A program made the position numbers and the translations under genes. Shown here piece after piece: positions 12,259 through 23,087 of a stretch of DNA of 64,000 nucleotides; position 1 is the first letter of the stretch, and each line of letters opens with the position of its first letter. The stretch covers positions 9,114,001-9,178,000 of the forward strand of contig OZ017795.1 in assembly GCA_963969395.1 (NCBI GenBank), written 5' to 3'. The DNA comes from Pseudoscleropodium purum (taxonomy: Eukaryota; Streptophyta; Bryopsida; Hypnales; Brachytheciaceae). The notes under the pieces are model-generated. The model ran no database searches. It saw nothing but the letters and a program-made list of their open reading frames with translations, and was not told where the DNA came from.

Positions 12259-15113
12259 TCATGTATATTCATACAGAGAAATGCTTTTGTCATCTGATAC
12301 ACTGGCCAATCTGCCAGACCTAAGCCCCTCGCCACCCGGACGAAACGCCACCGCCCACACCTGATCACTGTGATCCGTCATGGTTTGGATGGCGGCCCTC
12401 ATCTTCAAATCCCAGAGCCGAACGGTTTTATCGCTGGAGCCTGATGCCACAGCTGCCCCATCAGGACTCACATCCACACTGAGCACCCAGCTGGCATGCC
12501 CTGAAAACGCACTAACCAGCACCCTACTCCTCGCGTCATACATGTGAATATGCTTATCATCAGAAGCCGTGTACAGGACCTGGTTGTCCACCGGAGAAAA
12601 CACCAATGATCGAACTGGCATGTTGTGACCCTCCAGAGTGTGAATCAGCTTCCCTCTGAGAACGTCAAAAATCGCAACGGTCCCGTCCATCGTGCTGCAG
12701 GCGAGAAGCTTCCCGTCCAGGCTCCATGCAACTCCGAGAACATATTTACCCAAGCCTACCTTGTCTGAGGCTTTCCCGTCCTCAGACTTCGGGACTGCAA
12801 GCGACTGCTCCAATTTCCATGTTGCCGTGTTCCATAACTTTACTGAGCAGCTTCCTCCACCCGCAACGGCCAGGACTTCACCCTACACGATCTCAAACAG
12901 TTCCAGAAGCGCTTTAGCTTTCTGAAACTTTGGACACAGCTGCTCCGTATGCATGAAAATGTAACGAGAAAGATAAGATGGTAACATAGAGAAACCAAGA
13001 CAACAGATATGTGATGGCCACAATCGTATTACCAGATGATATTCACCTCAATACAAACGTGGAAGACTTAGGCGGTTATAGCTCTCCTCTGTACTGGTAA
13101 TACAGTAGCATATATGCAGTGGTATTGGTTCCCCATCTTAATACAGTATTGCCCTCTGAAAAAACCCGTCACATTGCACAGTTAGGGAGACCAAAAATAC
13201 CTTGGGATCAAATTGCATTAGCCATGCTTCTGAAGGAGGAGTCTCCAGGGTTGTCACGGTGGCATTAGAGTCGACCTCCCAGACACGAACAAAACTGTCA
13301 AGAGATGTTGAAGCAGCGATAGTGCCTCCTGGATGTGCAGCTACTGCAACCACACCAAGGGAATGCCCTGCCCACAACATTGACGAATCATCAGGGTAAG
13401 GATCCAGAGTGACACTATGTTTGCATAAACCAGGGCATTCAGTGATCACACAAACAAACAACCAGACTAGAGTCTACGGAAGATGCTCTTTGATCATCAG
13501 ATCAAGCTGCGAGAACACAACGCTGATTGTTTATAATTCATTGTGATAATCTTCTCAACAGTCATGACGATAGTTGATAATATCACTGTAACCGCATCAC
13601 CCTAAATCCACAGCTATCCACAGCTATCCGCACTGTAAACCTGCTTACCCTTAAACCCGATTTATAGCTTTGTCCGATTCTAGTAGGTAATTCAAAATCA
13701 CGAGGTTTAACGCCAACTAATTGGCCAAAACAGTCACTTTTCTCTGTCACAAGTCTTGTTCTTTGGAGGAGGAATCTTCCTCGCGACCTACACTAAGAGG
13801 CAGCTAGACTGTAGGCAAGTTTCCGAACAAGGTGATTTAAGGGCTACTTTAGAATGCACGGGTCGAAGCAAAAAGCTTAGAATAACAAGAAATCCTACAC
13901 CGTTATTGATGGAAAAACATTTTTCAGTTCCCTTAACCTCGTCTTCCATTTACCTCGATTTCTTTAACTAGTCCCAAGTAATACGAATGAGCATGACGAC
14001 GTGACACTCACAAGGCCCCTATGAGGCATGCTAAAAACAGTTGAGATAACAAGGTTTCAAGCTCCCACTTTCAGGTGAATTGGACCTTCGTCACCTCATC
14101 AGGTGTCATAAATGCTATGTGTTATCTTCAGTTTGTCACCTTACCCATATAATTCACATACCACAAGCAACTTCCTGAGACACAGCCTGTCCGAACAAAT
14201 TGCAACTCGCACGTAATTGAAAAAGGAGTTGCATTGGGCGGGAGGCAGGTTAGGGTTATCCTCAATCACCTCCACTCGTGCACTGCTATTCCGTCAAATC
14301 ACGGAGAAAAAGTTACACAAAATCGGAGTTCCAAAGCTGCAGTTTTGCTAATCCGTAATGCAGCTAGATTTGATTGAAAAGGATGAGTTCGAGGGTTTAT
14401 ACTCCGGTCCACAAGGGAACATCACAAGTCGCTAGAAGTGGCAATCTACTCGTGCAAATTGCGACAACGCATGTATTTGAATAAAAGGTACTGCATTGGG
14501 CGGGAGACGGATTAAAGTTACCCTCGTGCAAGGCGACTCCGTCAAATCACGGAAAAGAAGAAGTTACACAAAATTGGAGTTTCAAAGCTGCAGTTTTGCT
14601 AATCCGTAATGCAGCTAGATTTGATCGTAAGGGAAAAATTTAGGGTTTTACAGTTCAGTCCACAAGGGAATATCGCAAGGCGCTTCAAGTGACACAATCT
14701 ACACATAAAAATTGCAGCTACACATGTACTTGAATAAAAAATGCTACATTGCCGATTAGGGTTTCCCTCACAACCATCTTCACTCGTGCAGGACGACTCC
14801 ACCAAAACCCGAAGAGAAATTTTAATGATGTCGGAGTTTCAGAGCACCAATCCTGCTATTCCTTTCTATTCAGTAGCTGAGACAAAAGCTGGATTAGATC
14901 CTAAAGCGTAGAGGTTTAAGGGTTAATCGTCTTCTACTAACCGGTATTAGTCCTGTCGAGCTCCAGTTCATCTCCTTTCCACAGCTTCACAGTCTCATCC
15001 ACGGATCCGGTGATGAGCAGGCCCGGGCGTGAATCCGTCGCGGGCGACCAAGCCGCCGCCCAGATGCCATCGTTGTGCGCCCCTGCCAAGTTCTTCAAAC
15101 TGTTGATCTTCAT
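12259..15113 (-). CDS. VIP3: WD40-repeat protein SKI8/VIP3 (Paf1 complex and Ski complex subunit)
   Basis: Three minus-strand exons: 15113-14942, 13367-13201 and 12882-12259 (963 bases, 320 residues; the Arabidopsis protein has 321). The start MKINSLKNLAGAHNDGIWAA and the end SVSDDKSISLYEYT match the family closely. WD repeats are evident: SVDETVKLWKGDELELDRTN, SLDSFVRVWEVDSNATV, CSTMDGTVAIFDV, SSDKTVRLWDLKMRAAIQ and others, consistent with one seven-bladed propeller. The EGHNMPVRSLVFSPVD block is diagnostic. In plants this protein serves both the Paf1 elongation complex (FLC-type gene activation) and the cytoplasmic Ski complex that feeds RNA to the exosome. Two introns of 1574 and 318 bases interrupt it; the larger holds a triple tandem repeat. 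Confidence 0.96.
14195..14870. repeat. Three degenerate tandem copies (about 255 bp) in VIP3 intron 1
   Basis: Copies start near 14195, 14454 and 14708; the third is partial. Shared blocks in order are ATTGC..(A/C)CATGTA.TTGAATAAAA, GCATTGGGCGGGAG, CTCCGTCAAATCACGGA, AAGTTACACAAAAT.GGAGTT and CAGTTTTGCTAATCCGTAAT, followed by GTCCACAAGGGAA. The first two copies are the closest. Confidence 0.85.
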
Positions 15114-15509
15114 CACTCTATTTCAAATTTCGAAAAAAAAAAGCGATTGAGAAAAAATTCGGAGAGATGGCGGCACTACAACTCCATCGCGAGTTCAAGA
15201 AGGAGCGTCGCTGATCCAGTGGTCCAGCAGCAGGGGAAACAGAGGACATAGCCAACATAGAGAAGACCTCAAGCTGGAAGAGACGGAGAGGTTTGCAGTG
15301 TTCGTCCGAACTTCATCCATACTTCATTCATCGTCACTGATATCTCATCCATTTCTTCCGCGGACTGCGGGTCCCACCACCAAGCGCATGAACGCCGAAT
15401 AGTAAGAAATTCAAGGAATTCACAATAAGTAGGTTAATTTTTATATTCATAATTCAACCATTTACTTGAATTGTTGAACCCTTAACCCCAAAATGCTCGA
15501 TGTTTTTTT

Positions 15510-16150
15510 TTGGAGCTTCTAGGAATTTGTTCTAAATTGAACAAAGCCAACATTTTGATAAGTTGTATTATTATTATTTTTATTAAAACTCTACAAATTC
15601 AAACTAGATATGTTAGAGATCACAAAAGAAAAGAAAACACAACAATATCATTTACGGATTGAAAGATTATAATGCTTGATCACGAAGGTATTAAAACTCT
15701 GAAAGTCTTTCAATTTTCTTTTTACATGTCAAATATAAAAAATTGGTCACCAAAAAAAATATGAAGTTAAAGGATATAACATGCATAATCCCAATCAATT
15801 TACAACATCTAAAATCTCTTCTAAAATTTTTTTAACTAAATTTCTAATGTAAAATTTTCTCCGAGATCTAGTGTATTTGAGGCTCATTTTTAAGAGCCCA
15901 CAATTCTACAAATAGCCAAAATTGCAATGGACACCCTCACACAAAATCTTAAATACAAAAATCATAATCAATTGTTTTCAAAATTGAATTTTTTGATACA
16001 AACACTAGACTTCAAAAAGAATTTTTCAAAAATATACACGACTAAAAATAAAAACTTGGTTAGATTTTATTAAACTTCAAAATATTGTCATTACTAGAAT
16101 TTGATGTCTCAAGCATTTAGAGGTTAATAATAATTCTAACTAGCATTCAA
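15510..16150. repeat. Diverged AT-rich dispersed repeat, copy 1
   Basis: This is alignable by eye with 18595-19215 in the same orientation. Shared landmarks in order: GAGCTTCT, TTTGATAAGTT, GAAGATTATAATG.TTGATCA, TAGTGTATTTGA, GCAATGGACACCC (second copy GCATTGGACACCC), CAAAATCTT.AATA and TTAGATTTTATT. No protein-coding capacity remains. Confidence 0.75.
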
Positions 16151-16719
16151 AACCACAACATTCTTTGCCCCTACTAGATAGGTGATCCAAATGATGTGTT
16201 ACTTAAAAAGTTAGCTTTCCCACAAAAAATTTATTGTAGTAATTTTGTAAATTTGTCACATTCACACAATATTCTATGAATTTATAAAGTTAAAAACATA
16301 AGACACCTTGTCATGCTACTATAGTATGTAAGAGGCAAGATCAATACTTTTCTACCATATATTTAATTTTTTCTAAAAACAAAGATTAGACAAGTGCTGA
16401 AAATTGAAATTTATTGCAAGATTTCTCTTAATTCCATCAAAAACACATTTTGAAAAAAAGCTTTTTGGCATCAATTTGTAGAAATATATTTTTTCTGAAA
16501 TTAACAAAGGAATTTAGTAACTTAAAATTAATCAAATATTTTAAATTAAAAATTACAGCAATATTAATATTAAATTTATAAATATTAAATTTATAATATC
16601 TTATTTAAATTTAATATGTTAATAAAAGTTTAGACTAATTTCAAACCTCAATATCAGAACCAAAATAAGTGTGAATAAATTGCACTTTGTAGTGAACAAA
16701 CTCTAATTGAGCCAAATCA

Positions 16720-17060
16720 GTTAAATCCCCTTAAAGGACGAAGGATAGTCTATATTTCCCCAAATTGTGGAGATGTATTATAGAATGTAATTTTGAAGTA
16801 TATAATTTAGTAGGAACTCTCAAATAAAAGTTGTAATTGAAGATGATATGATTAAACCAAGTTAGTCGCACTAACCAATATTTTTCATTGAAATTTCAGA
16901 AATTGAAAATTCCTTCTAAAATTGCCTATAAATTGAATATTTGTAATTCTTTCAAGAATTTTTTCACCTACAATTCAATATGTTAAATTCTAATTACAGT
17001 GATATTTTAAGAATTTATTTAACTTTTATATTAAGTCAATTTTGAAGGTTCATTTTTTGA
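16720..17060. repeat. Diverged AT-rich repeat resembling 4040-4480
   Basis: Both regions contain, in order, CCAAATTGT, GTATTA..GAATGTAA-like text, AAAAGTTGTAA, AATATTTTTCA, GAAATTGAAAATTCCTTCTAA, and a T-rich stretch ending near GAAGTCATTTT or TAAGTCAATTTT. Identity is low, so the boundaries are approximate. Confidence 0.5.
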
Positions 17061-18594
17061 ACCAAATATTTAGATGGAAGAAAAAAGTCAATGGTTTTAT
17101 ATGCTCAAGACTAATGTTTGAAAATTCGCCCAAAGTTTTGATTTTAAATTGATTTTTCAAAAAAATGAATTGTCTCATTTTGCACTAGCTCTTAGTTCTC
17201 CCTATTTATTTGCAATATTCACACTTTTGAAGTAATAGAAACAAGTGGTATAATTTGTTTTGTCAAGTATTGATCCTCTATAAAAAAGAAGAGAGATTAT
17301 GCAATAGTTTGAAGATGTAGAAACATAGTAAAAACATCCACAGTAACTTAAATTAAGTTGTTTGTTTCATTTGTCATGGTGAGATCTCCTGAACCATACA
17401 TCTCTTGGTTATATTCTTAGTACCATTGAAAAGTGCTTTGTGAGGAGGGGTGCAGGGGCTTTGTTCTATGGTATTCCAACTCAAGGAAAAAAAGATATTG
17501 AATTTCAAAGTTTTTATGAGTTAAACAATTAAAAAATTACTTTCATTTTTATTTTGATTGTGGCAACAATATAGGGCACACTAGTAGGATTTGATAGTTG
17601 AGCCATCCCAAATACATACTTCATTCACACTAGTTGTTCAAACTAGAGTGAACTCTCCTTAGAAGATTTTTAGTAGTTGTAGAGGGTTGCAAGTTCCCCA
17701 AGTTGTGAAGGTCAACCTCGCAGTTGCTTGATGTGGCATGGCAACTGCCATGTCACCAAACTTTTTTTTTTTTTTTTTTCCATTCTAATTTTTTCTTAAA
17801 TTAAATTAAAATTTTCCAAAAAAACATAACTAACAACGGGAATAGCAAGAACAGGGACGAGGAAATAGGCCTAAAATAGCCCTCCTGACGACCTGACCTC
17901 TATAAATCCTCTAATGTCTTTTGCCAATTATTTGCCAATATTATTTTTTTTTAATTTCATACAGTTTCAATATTTAATGTCTTATATAGTTTGGCCATTT
18001 AAAAAAATGGATTAACTTTTGCCTTTACAATTCATTGTTCTTAAAATTTTCAATCAAGTATTTTATTATATTTGGTTCAATTATCATTTGTTATGAAATT
18101 TTCTTTGATGGTAATGTGGAAGACTTAATTTATTGACATTTGATGAGGATGAGGGATGTAGAGGTTGTTTTTATAATGAAATCAATTATTCTTCATGAAT
18201 CCTCAATGAATTTGGGATAACTTGAAGTTGAGAACTTGGTTGCTCATTGTCAAAACATAGAAATTGGGTTCAAAACATGGATTGTTTCCTTTACTATAAT
18301 CCTACTTGTATAAAGTAACTCTCTTCTCATCTTCAAATACAACAAGTAAAGTAAGTGACTTTTGAAGGAAGATGTTTTGGAGAACTAGCTTCAAAAGCCA
18401 CTTCATATGGCCTATTTTGACTTTATCTAATTTTTTACATCTATTGCTATAAAATCATAAATGGATCTTACAAAAAAATGCCAAAATATATAAATACAAA
18501 TAATAACAATAAATATATTAAGAATGAATTTGAATTAAAGAGTTGGCATCCAAGTTAATATATATGCTCAAACATATCGTGTAAATACCCAAGG

Positions 18595-19215
18595 TCTTTT
18601 TTGAGCTTCTCAAAGTTGTTAAAAATAAACAAAAAGTTCAAAATTTGATAAGTTTTATCAATTTTTAAAAATTAAAACTATATGAATTCAAATTAGGCAA
18701 ATCATGGATCATATAAGAGAAAAATAATAACAAAATGTTTGATCAACATTGGAAGATTATAATGTTTGATCAAGAAGGTGGCTAAATTGAGAAAGTGATT
18801 TGAACTTTTTCAATCTTCTTTTTGCATATCAAATCTAAAATTGTGGTGATGAAAAAAAACATGAATCTAAAGGTTTTAGCATGCATACTCTTCAATTTTT
18901 TTATATGCATTTCCAATATGATTTCTCCCTCAAAACTAGTGTATTTGACGCTTATCTCTAGAGCTTCTAACACTAAAAAATCAAGATTTGCATTGGACAC
19001 CCATAAACAAAATCTTGAATAGGAAAATTATAAATAATTTTTTTTCAAAATCAAATTTTGGGTGTTTAAAATAGACTTTAAAAAATATTCAACTTGAAAA
19101 GAAAATATCGAAACTACCACTTTGTTTAGATTTTATTTGACTTCAAAGTTTAGATTTTTAGTTAGCACCAAAATATGATGCATTCGGCATTTACAAATTA
19201 AAAGTCCAATAGAGA
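18595..19215. repeat. Diverged AT-rich dispersed repeat, copy 2
   Basis: Partner of 15510-16150. Both run in the same direction about 3.1 kb apart, with many small indels. This suggests either two old insertions of one element or the two ends of a decayed larger one. Confidence 0.75.
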
Positions 19216-19489
19216 CCATATATATGGTTGTTTATTTTACTCTTAACATGCAAAGATATATACTAAACTATGGCATGACATGCACCATTGAATTAATGGA
19301 ATAGTTCAAGATCATCCTTCATTTATAGATCATTTAAAATCTGAACCTTAAAGGTGCAATAATGCTCAAAATTAGAAGTGTCAAGTGTCATTGGGTTGAA
19401 TTCAATATGAATACCAAATTTCTAACTATTCAATATACATCAATATATACACCTTATATGTTAAATATGCAAAAAATACCATGCTTCAA

Positions 19490-20370
19490 TACAAATTGGA
19501 TTTCTCAATCTTCAAGAGTTAATCTTAATATAAAATACATAAAAGCACATGTGTTTTGTAACTATTCAAAATTTGCATAACTTAGCATAGCTATATCCAA
19601 GCAAATGTGCTTGATTTCCTACTACAATACTTAAAACCTCTTGTTGTGTATTAGTCATTGGAGAAACTTCACAAGAATTGCTACAATTGAAATAGCTGTT
19701 GCACTTTCATATTGACCTGATAGGTGGGACAAGATACAATTAGAAATTCATATGTATTAGATTCTCTCAAGATGAATAGTCTCCACTAATGGGAATGTCC
19801 ACCGATATTGGTGAAACTTGAACTCCTTTCCCGCTTGCCCACCTTGACAAGACAATTGGTGAAGCTTGTTTTATCTTGTTGCTTGAATTAGCACAGAACT
19901 TGCTAGCCCGGCTCACATGGCAAAAGGCCTTCAGTGGTTAGAGGCAACATTCCCTACCAAATAATTAATTAAAATGGCAGGATATGTGAATCAACAAATG
20001 CCTAATAATGGAAAGTGTGTTTTTTCCATACAAAATTTCTTCTGAAAAATAATTTCCCAAAAATTTTAGAATCTATTTCAACCCAAATTAGGTTTCTCAA
20101 AAATTCAAAGGTGAATACAAATACAAAATACATAAATGCACATGTATTTTGTTTTCTAAATTAGTATAACTTGGCATTGCTACATCCAATCAAATGTGCT
20201 TGATTTCCCACTCTATTATACTTGGTGGTCATGGTTGACATTCCCTATTGATTTATTAATTATGTTGGGATATGCAAATCAATTGATGTGTAATAATAGA
20301 AAGTGTTTTTGTTTTTTGTTTTGTTTTTGTTTACAAAAATAATTTCCCAAAAATTTTAGTGTCTTTTTTT
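19490..20370. repeat. Two tandem diverged copies of a 300-600 bp AT-rich unit
   Basis: The first copy starts near 19490, the second near 20090. Shared text: TTTCTCAA, AAAATACATAAA.GCACATGT, ATAACTT.GCAT, ATCCAA.CAAATGTGCTTGATTTCC, TAATAATGGAAAGTGT (second copy AATAATAGAAAGTGT) and AATAATTTCCCAAAAATTTTAG. No coding capacity is seen. Confidence 0.7.
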
Positions 20371-20467
20371 AGAAATATCCTTGCCGACCCTTTACGGTTA
20401 AGCTTGGCCTTCCCAGGCACAAATGTTTACGTGCATCTCAAGATCCTTTTGCATGAAAGCGTGCCTG

Positions 20468-20615
20468 CAGGCGTACTATAAATCAATTAAAGTTGTACTT
20501 TGCATGGACTTTGTATTTACTAACCTTGGCTATGGTGCACGCAGGCGTACTATAAATCAATTAAAGTTGTACTTTACATGGACTTTGTATTTACTAACCT
20601 TGGCTATGCTGCACG
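20468..20615. repeat. 74-bp near-perfect tandem duplication
   Basis: Two head-to-tail units, 20468-20541 and 20542-20615, differ at only a few positions (for example TTGCATGGAC against TTACATGGAC). Each begins CAGGCGTACTATAAATC and ends CTTGGCTATG.TGCACG. The high identity points to a recent duplication. Confidence 0.95.
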
Positions 20616-21027
20616 TCACTGTGAAACAAACATCCTTGGCATGTCCGCGTTCAACGTCATAGAAGCAAGTTGCAATAAGCTCGTTGTTGGACGAGTCCAT
20701 AGCTGCAATCTGCCCTTGCAGCTGGGAGGCCATTGTATCATGCCTCATGCACCCTGACTCGATCTCCACCTTACACATTCCAGGAGATCACTCTGCAGGG
20801 TCTGTTATCCAGCGTTGGCGAATTCCGATCATAGAGTAGCGGTTACAGAGATTACAGTTTCTAATCAGCTAGTCCACTGCCGGCTGTTACGTTTTGACAA
20901 GATTCAATTGAGTTACAACTGGCATTGATTGTGCGTTACACTCAGTCCGCGTAATTCTCAAAACAGATGGTCTCGTAATTGCTAAGGAATTTCACGAGTT
21001 TCTCACCAGTGGAAAGCAGATTGCACG

Positions 21028-22494
21028 ATGACATCAACGGAGAAATCGGCCAAACAAACGCTGAAGCTTACCCACGTGGTGTTGATACTGTTGCTCTTCT
21101 TCGTGGTAATCGAAATTTGGTTGCAGCAGCAGCAGCTCGGGATCAAATCGAAGGCATGCTCAAGCAGTGCACTCACTGAAGGAATACCGAAGGAAGAATC
21201 GACTGCAGGTGCAACCCGAATCCCCGTTCTTGCCAAGTCGCCAACGGTGCACGAATTCTTCACCCGCGACAATGTGGTGCACTGGGACAACCTAACTGAG
21301 TTGGCTCCGGAAGGACTGCGAACGTCCGTCGACACAAGCGACGGCGACGAAGCTCGCTTCATGCGGTACGGGCTGTCCCCTCTACGGAACGTCTGCATTC
21401 GCCCGAACGGGACGATCGTGGTGGTAGGGGTGTCCAAGGAGGAGTTTTCAAGCAGTCTAACTGAAGTCATGGCGCTTGAGTGGAAAGAGACTTACAATTG
21501 CTCCTGGGGCTGCAATGGCGCTGCATTCGAGAACTCGACTCCTGCAGGCGCACTCTGGATCAACGGTACCACAACACACATCGTTCCATACCTGGGAAAC
21601 GTCTTCCACCATTTCGCCGAGCGCGTGTGGCCGCACCTAACGAGCGGGAACGTCCCATCCCAATATTACGTGCACCATATGAACACATGGTTGGATCAAG
21701 CGCACCACAACATCGACCGCAACACGCTCATGTTCCAACTCGCCTTACTCGCTGGCAACACGACGTTCCTCCAGCACACAGAAGACGAGACACGACCCCT
21801 ATGCTTCGCGTCTCTCACTCTCTGTTCCGCCTCGGCTGGCAAAATGAGCCCCAAATTAGGGCTAGGGATTTTCTCCTCCGCCATTACCCGATACCGCGAA
21901 TCCGCCTTCACATCCTTCGCAATTCCAGCTCCTTCGCTCCCCCTCCCCCCCTCCCGTCTCCGTGTCACCCTCTACGGCCGCTCTGACGCTTCTCGCAGGC
22001 GCATCTCCAACATCGCCCAAGTGGCGACTTTCCTACGCAACTCCACCCACCCACCTCTCCTTGTGACTTCCGTCGACGACATGATGCAGAACGGGCTCTA
22101 CAACCAGACGCTTCCCGAAGTCGCTTCCCTCATGGCCCAGACGGATGTTTTCATCACACCGCACGGGGCGAATACGTGGGCCACCCTTTTCATGCCGAAG
22201 CGAGCGGCGGTGATCGAGGTTTACGGACCTTGTGGTCCCACGACGTGGATTGGGGAGACGGTCGTGAAGGCGTTGGCGCTCAAGCATGAGACAGAGGGGA
22301 ATCCGTGGGGGCTAAGAATTAAGAGTGCGAAAGCGGGGAATACGACGGATTGCCGAAGTGCACTGGAGACGCCGGACTTTACTATCGATGTGGAGAAGCT
22401 GGGGATGGTGATGAAGAGGCTAGGGAGGGTGGATGGGAGTGGAGATCGGGTGGCTTTGCATTGGATGTTCGATTGGAGGAAGAACTCGTACTGA
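21028..22494 (+). CDS. Family GT61 glycosyltransferase (DUF563), type II membrane protein
   Basis: One intronless ORF of 488 residues. A short cytosolic N-terminus is followed by a single hydrophobic anchor (residues about 14-32), as in Golgi type II transferases. The lumenal part contains several N-glycosylation sequons. Near residue 370-400 it carries the GT61 hallmark TDVFITPHGANTWATLFM, then AAVIEVYGPCG. The GT61 family includes plant beta-1,2-xylosyltransferase, xylan arabinosyl- and xylosyltransferases, and animal EOGT and POMGNT2. The donor and acceptor cannot be read from this sequence. The first in-frame ATG is used because it leaves a normal anchor position. The stop codon overlaps the first unit of a tandem duplication (22485-22745). 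Confidence 0.87.
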   Translation: MTSTEKSAKQTLKLTHVVLILLLFFVVIEIWLQQQQLGIKSKACSSSALTEGIPKEESTAGATRIPVLAKSPTVHEFFTRDNVVHWDNLTELAPEGLRTSVDTSDGDEARFMRYGLSPLRNVCIRPNGTIVVVGVSKEEFSSSLTEVMALEWKETYNCSWGCNGAAFENSTPAGALWINGTTTHIVPYLGNVFHHFAERVWPHLTSGNVPSQYYVHHMNTWLDQAHHNIDRNTLMFQLALLAGNTTFLQHTEDETRPLCFASLTLCSASAGKMSPKLGLGIFSSAITRYRESAFTSFAIPAPSLPLPPSRLRVTLYGRSDASRRRISNIAQVATFLRNSTHPPLLVTSVDDMMQNGLYNQTLPEVASLMAQTDVFITPHGANTWATLFMPKRAAVIEVYGPCGPTTWIGETVVKALALKHETEGNPWGLRIKSAKAGNTTDCRSALETPDFTIDVEKLGMVMKRLGRVDGSGDRVALHWMFDWRKNSY

Positions 22495-22745
22495 GGATGG
22501 TGCAAGCACGGGAGATTCGCAAAAGGCTCGTAGGACTCTCGACTGAACACAAGTCGAACTCGTCAAAGAATTCCAACAGAGAATATATGCGCCAGATCCA
22601 CCGAGGAGTCCCAAGACTTCTCGTACTGAGGATGGTGCAAGCACAGGGGATTTGCAAAAGGCTCGTAGGATTCTCGGTAGTCGAGTCGAATTCGCCAGGT
22701 CCACGGAGAATGCGCAAGATCCACCGAGGATTCCCAAGACTTCTG
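22485..22745. repeat. Degenerate tandem duplication spanning the GT61 stop codon
   Basis: Unit 1 (about 22485-22619) and unit 2 (22620-22745) share CTCGTACTGAGGATGGTGCA, GCAAAAGGCTCGTAGGA and GATCCACCGAGGA. Unit 1 starts in the last codons of the GT61 ORF, so a copy of the stop codon and its surroundings lies in the 3' UTR. Confidence 0.85.
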
Positions 22746-22831
22746 GCAGAATCAGTAACCCTTTCGCGTCTGAATCCTTTCTTGAATTTCTGCATATTTT
22801 GGTTTTGGCTTTCCATGTTTATAAATACATA

Positions 22832-23087
22832 CTCCCTCCATCCCGAAATGATTGTCCACTTTCAATGTCATTTTTTTCTTAAGGTTGTTTTGAGCCTGTC
22901 ATATAGAGACTTCCTTGAGGCTAATTTTATTCAGGTTGCAATGAATGCATGCAATGTTAGTCTTCATTGATTCTAGTGATATAAAATTTGGAATCTTTCT
23001 TAATAATGTTTTTCACAATATGATCAATGAATTTGGCATAAAAAAATCTCAACAAAATTGTGGAAAATCAATTTGGGATGTAGGGAG
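22832..23087. mobile_element. Stowaway-like MITE (256 bp)
   Basis: The left end reads CTCCCTCCATCCCGAAATGA and the right end, in reverse complement, CTCCCTACATCCCAAATTGA. Both are flanked by TA (22830-22831 and 23088-23089). CTCCCTCC termini with TA target duplication are the hallmark of Stowaway MITEs (Tc1/mariner superfamily). The interior is AT-rich and non-coding. Confidence 0.85.

Larger units (their letters stand above)
15114..21027. other. Intergenic AT-rich repeat DNA between VIP3 and GT61
   Basis: No gene seen. 15114-15400 is GC-richer and probably the VIP3 promoter and 5' UTR. Beyond that lie diverged AT-rich repeats, described separately, with only short ORFs. A poly-T tract lies at 17761-17779. 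The last 350 bases before 21028 are more GC-balanced and probably the GT61 promoter and leader. Confidence 0.6.

Noticed and set aside
20557..20778. Minus-strand 73-codon ORF with a protein-like composition
   Set aside because: It crosses the 74-bp tandem duplication and matches no family I recognise. It could be a gene remnant but cannot be supported.
22350..22970. 206-codon + strand ORF overlapping the GT61 end
   Set aside because: It is in another frame of the GT61 3' end and runs through the tandem duplication and into the Stowaway-like MITE.
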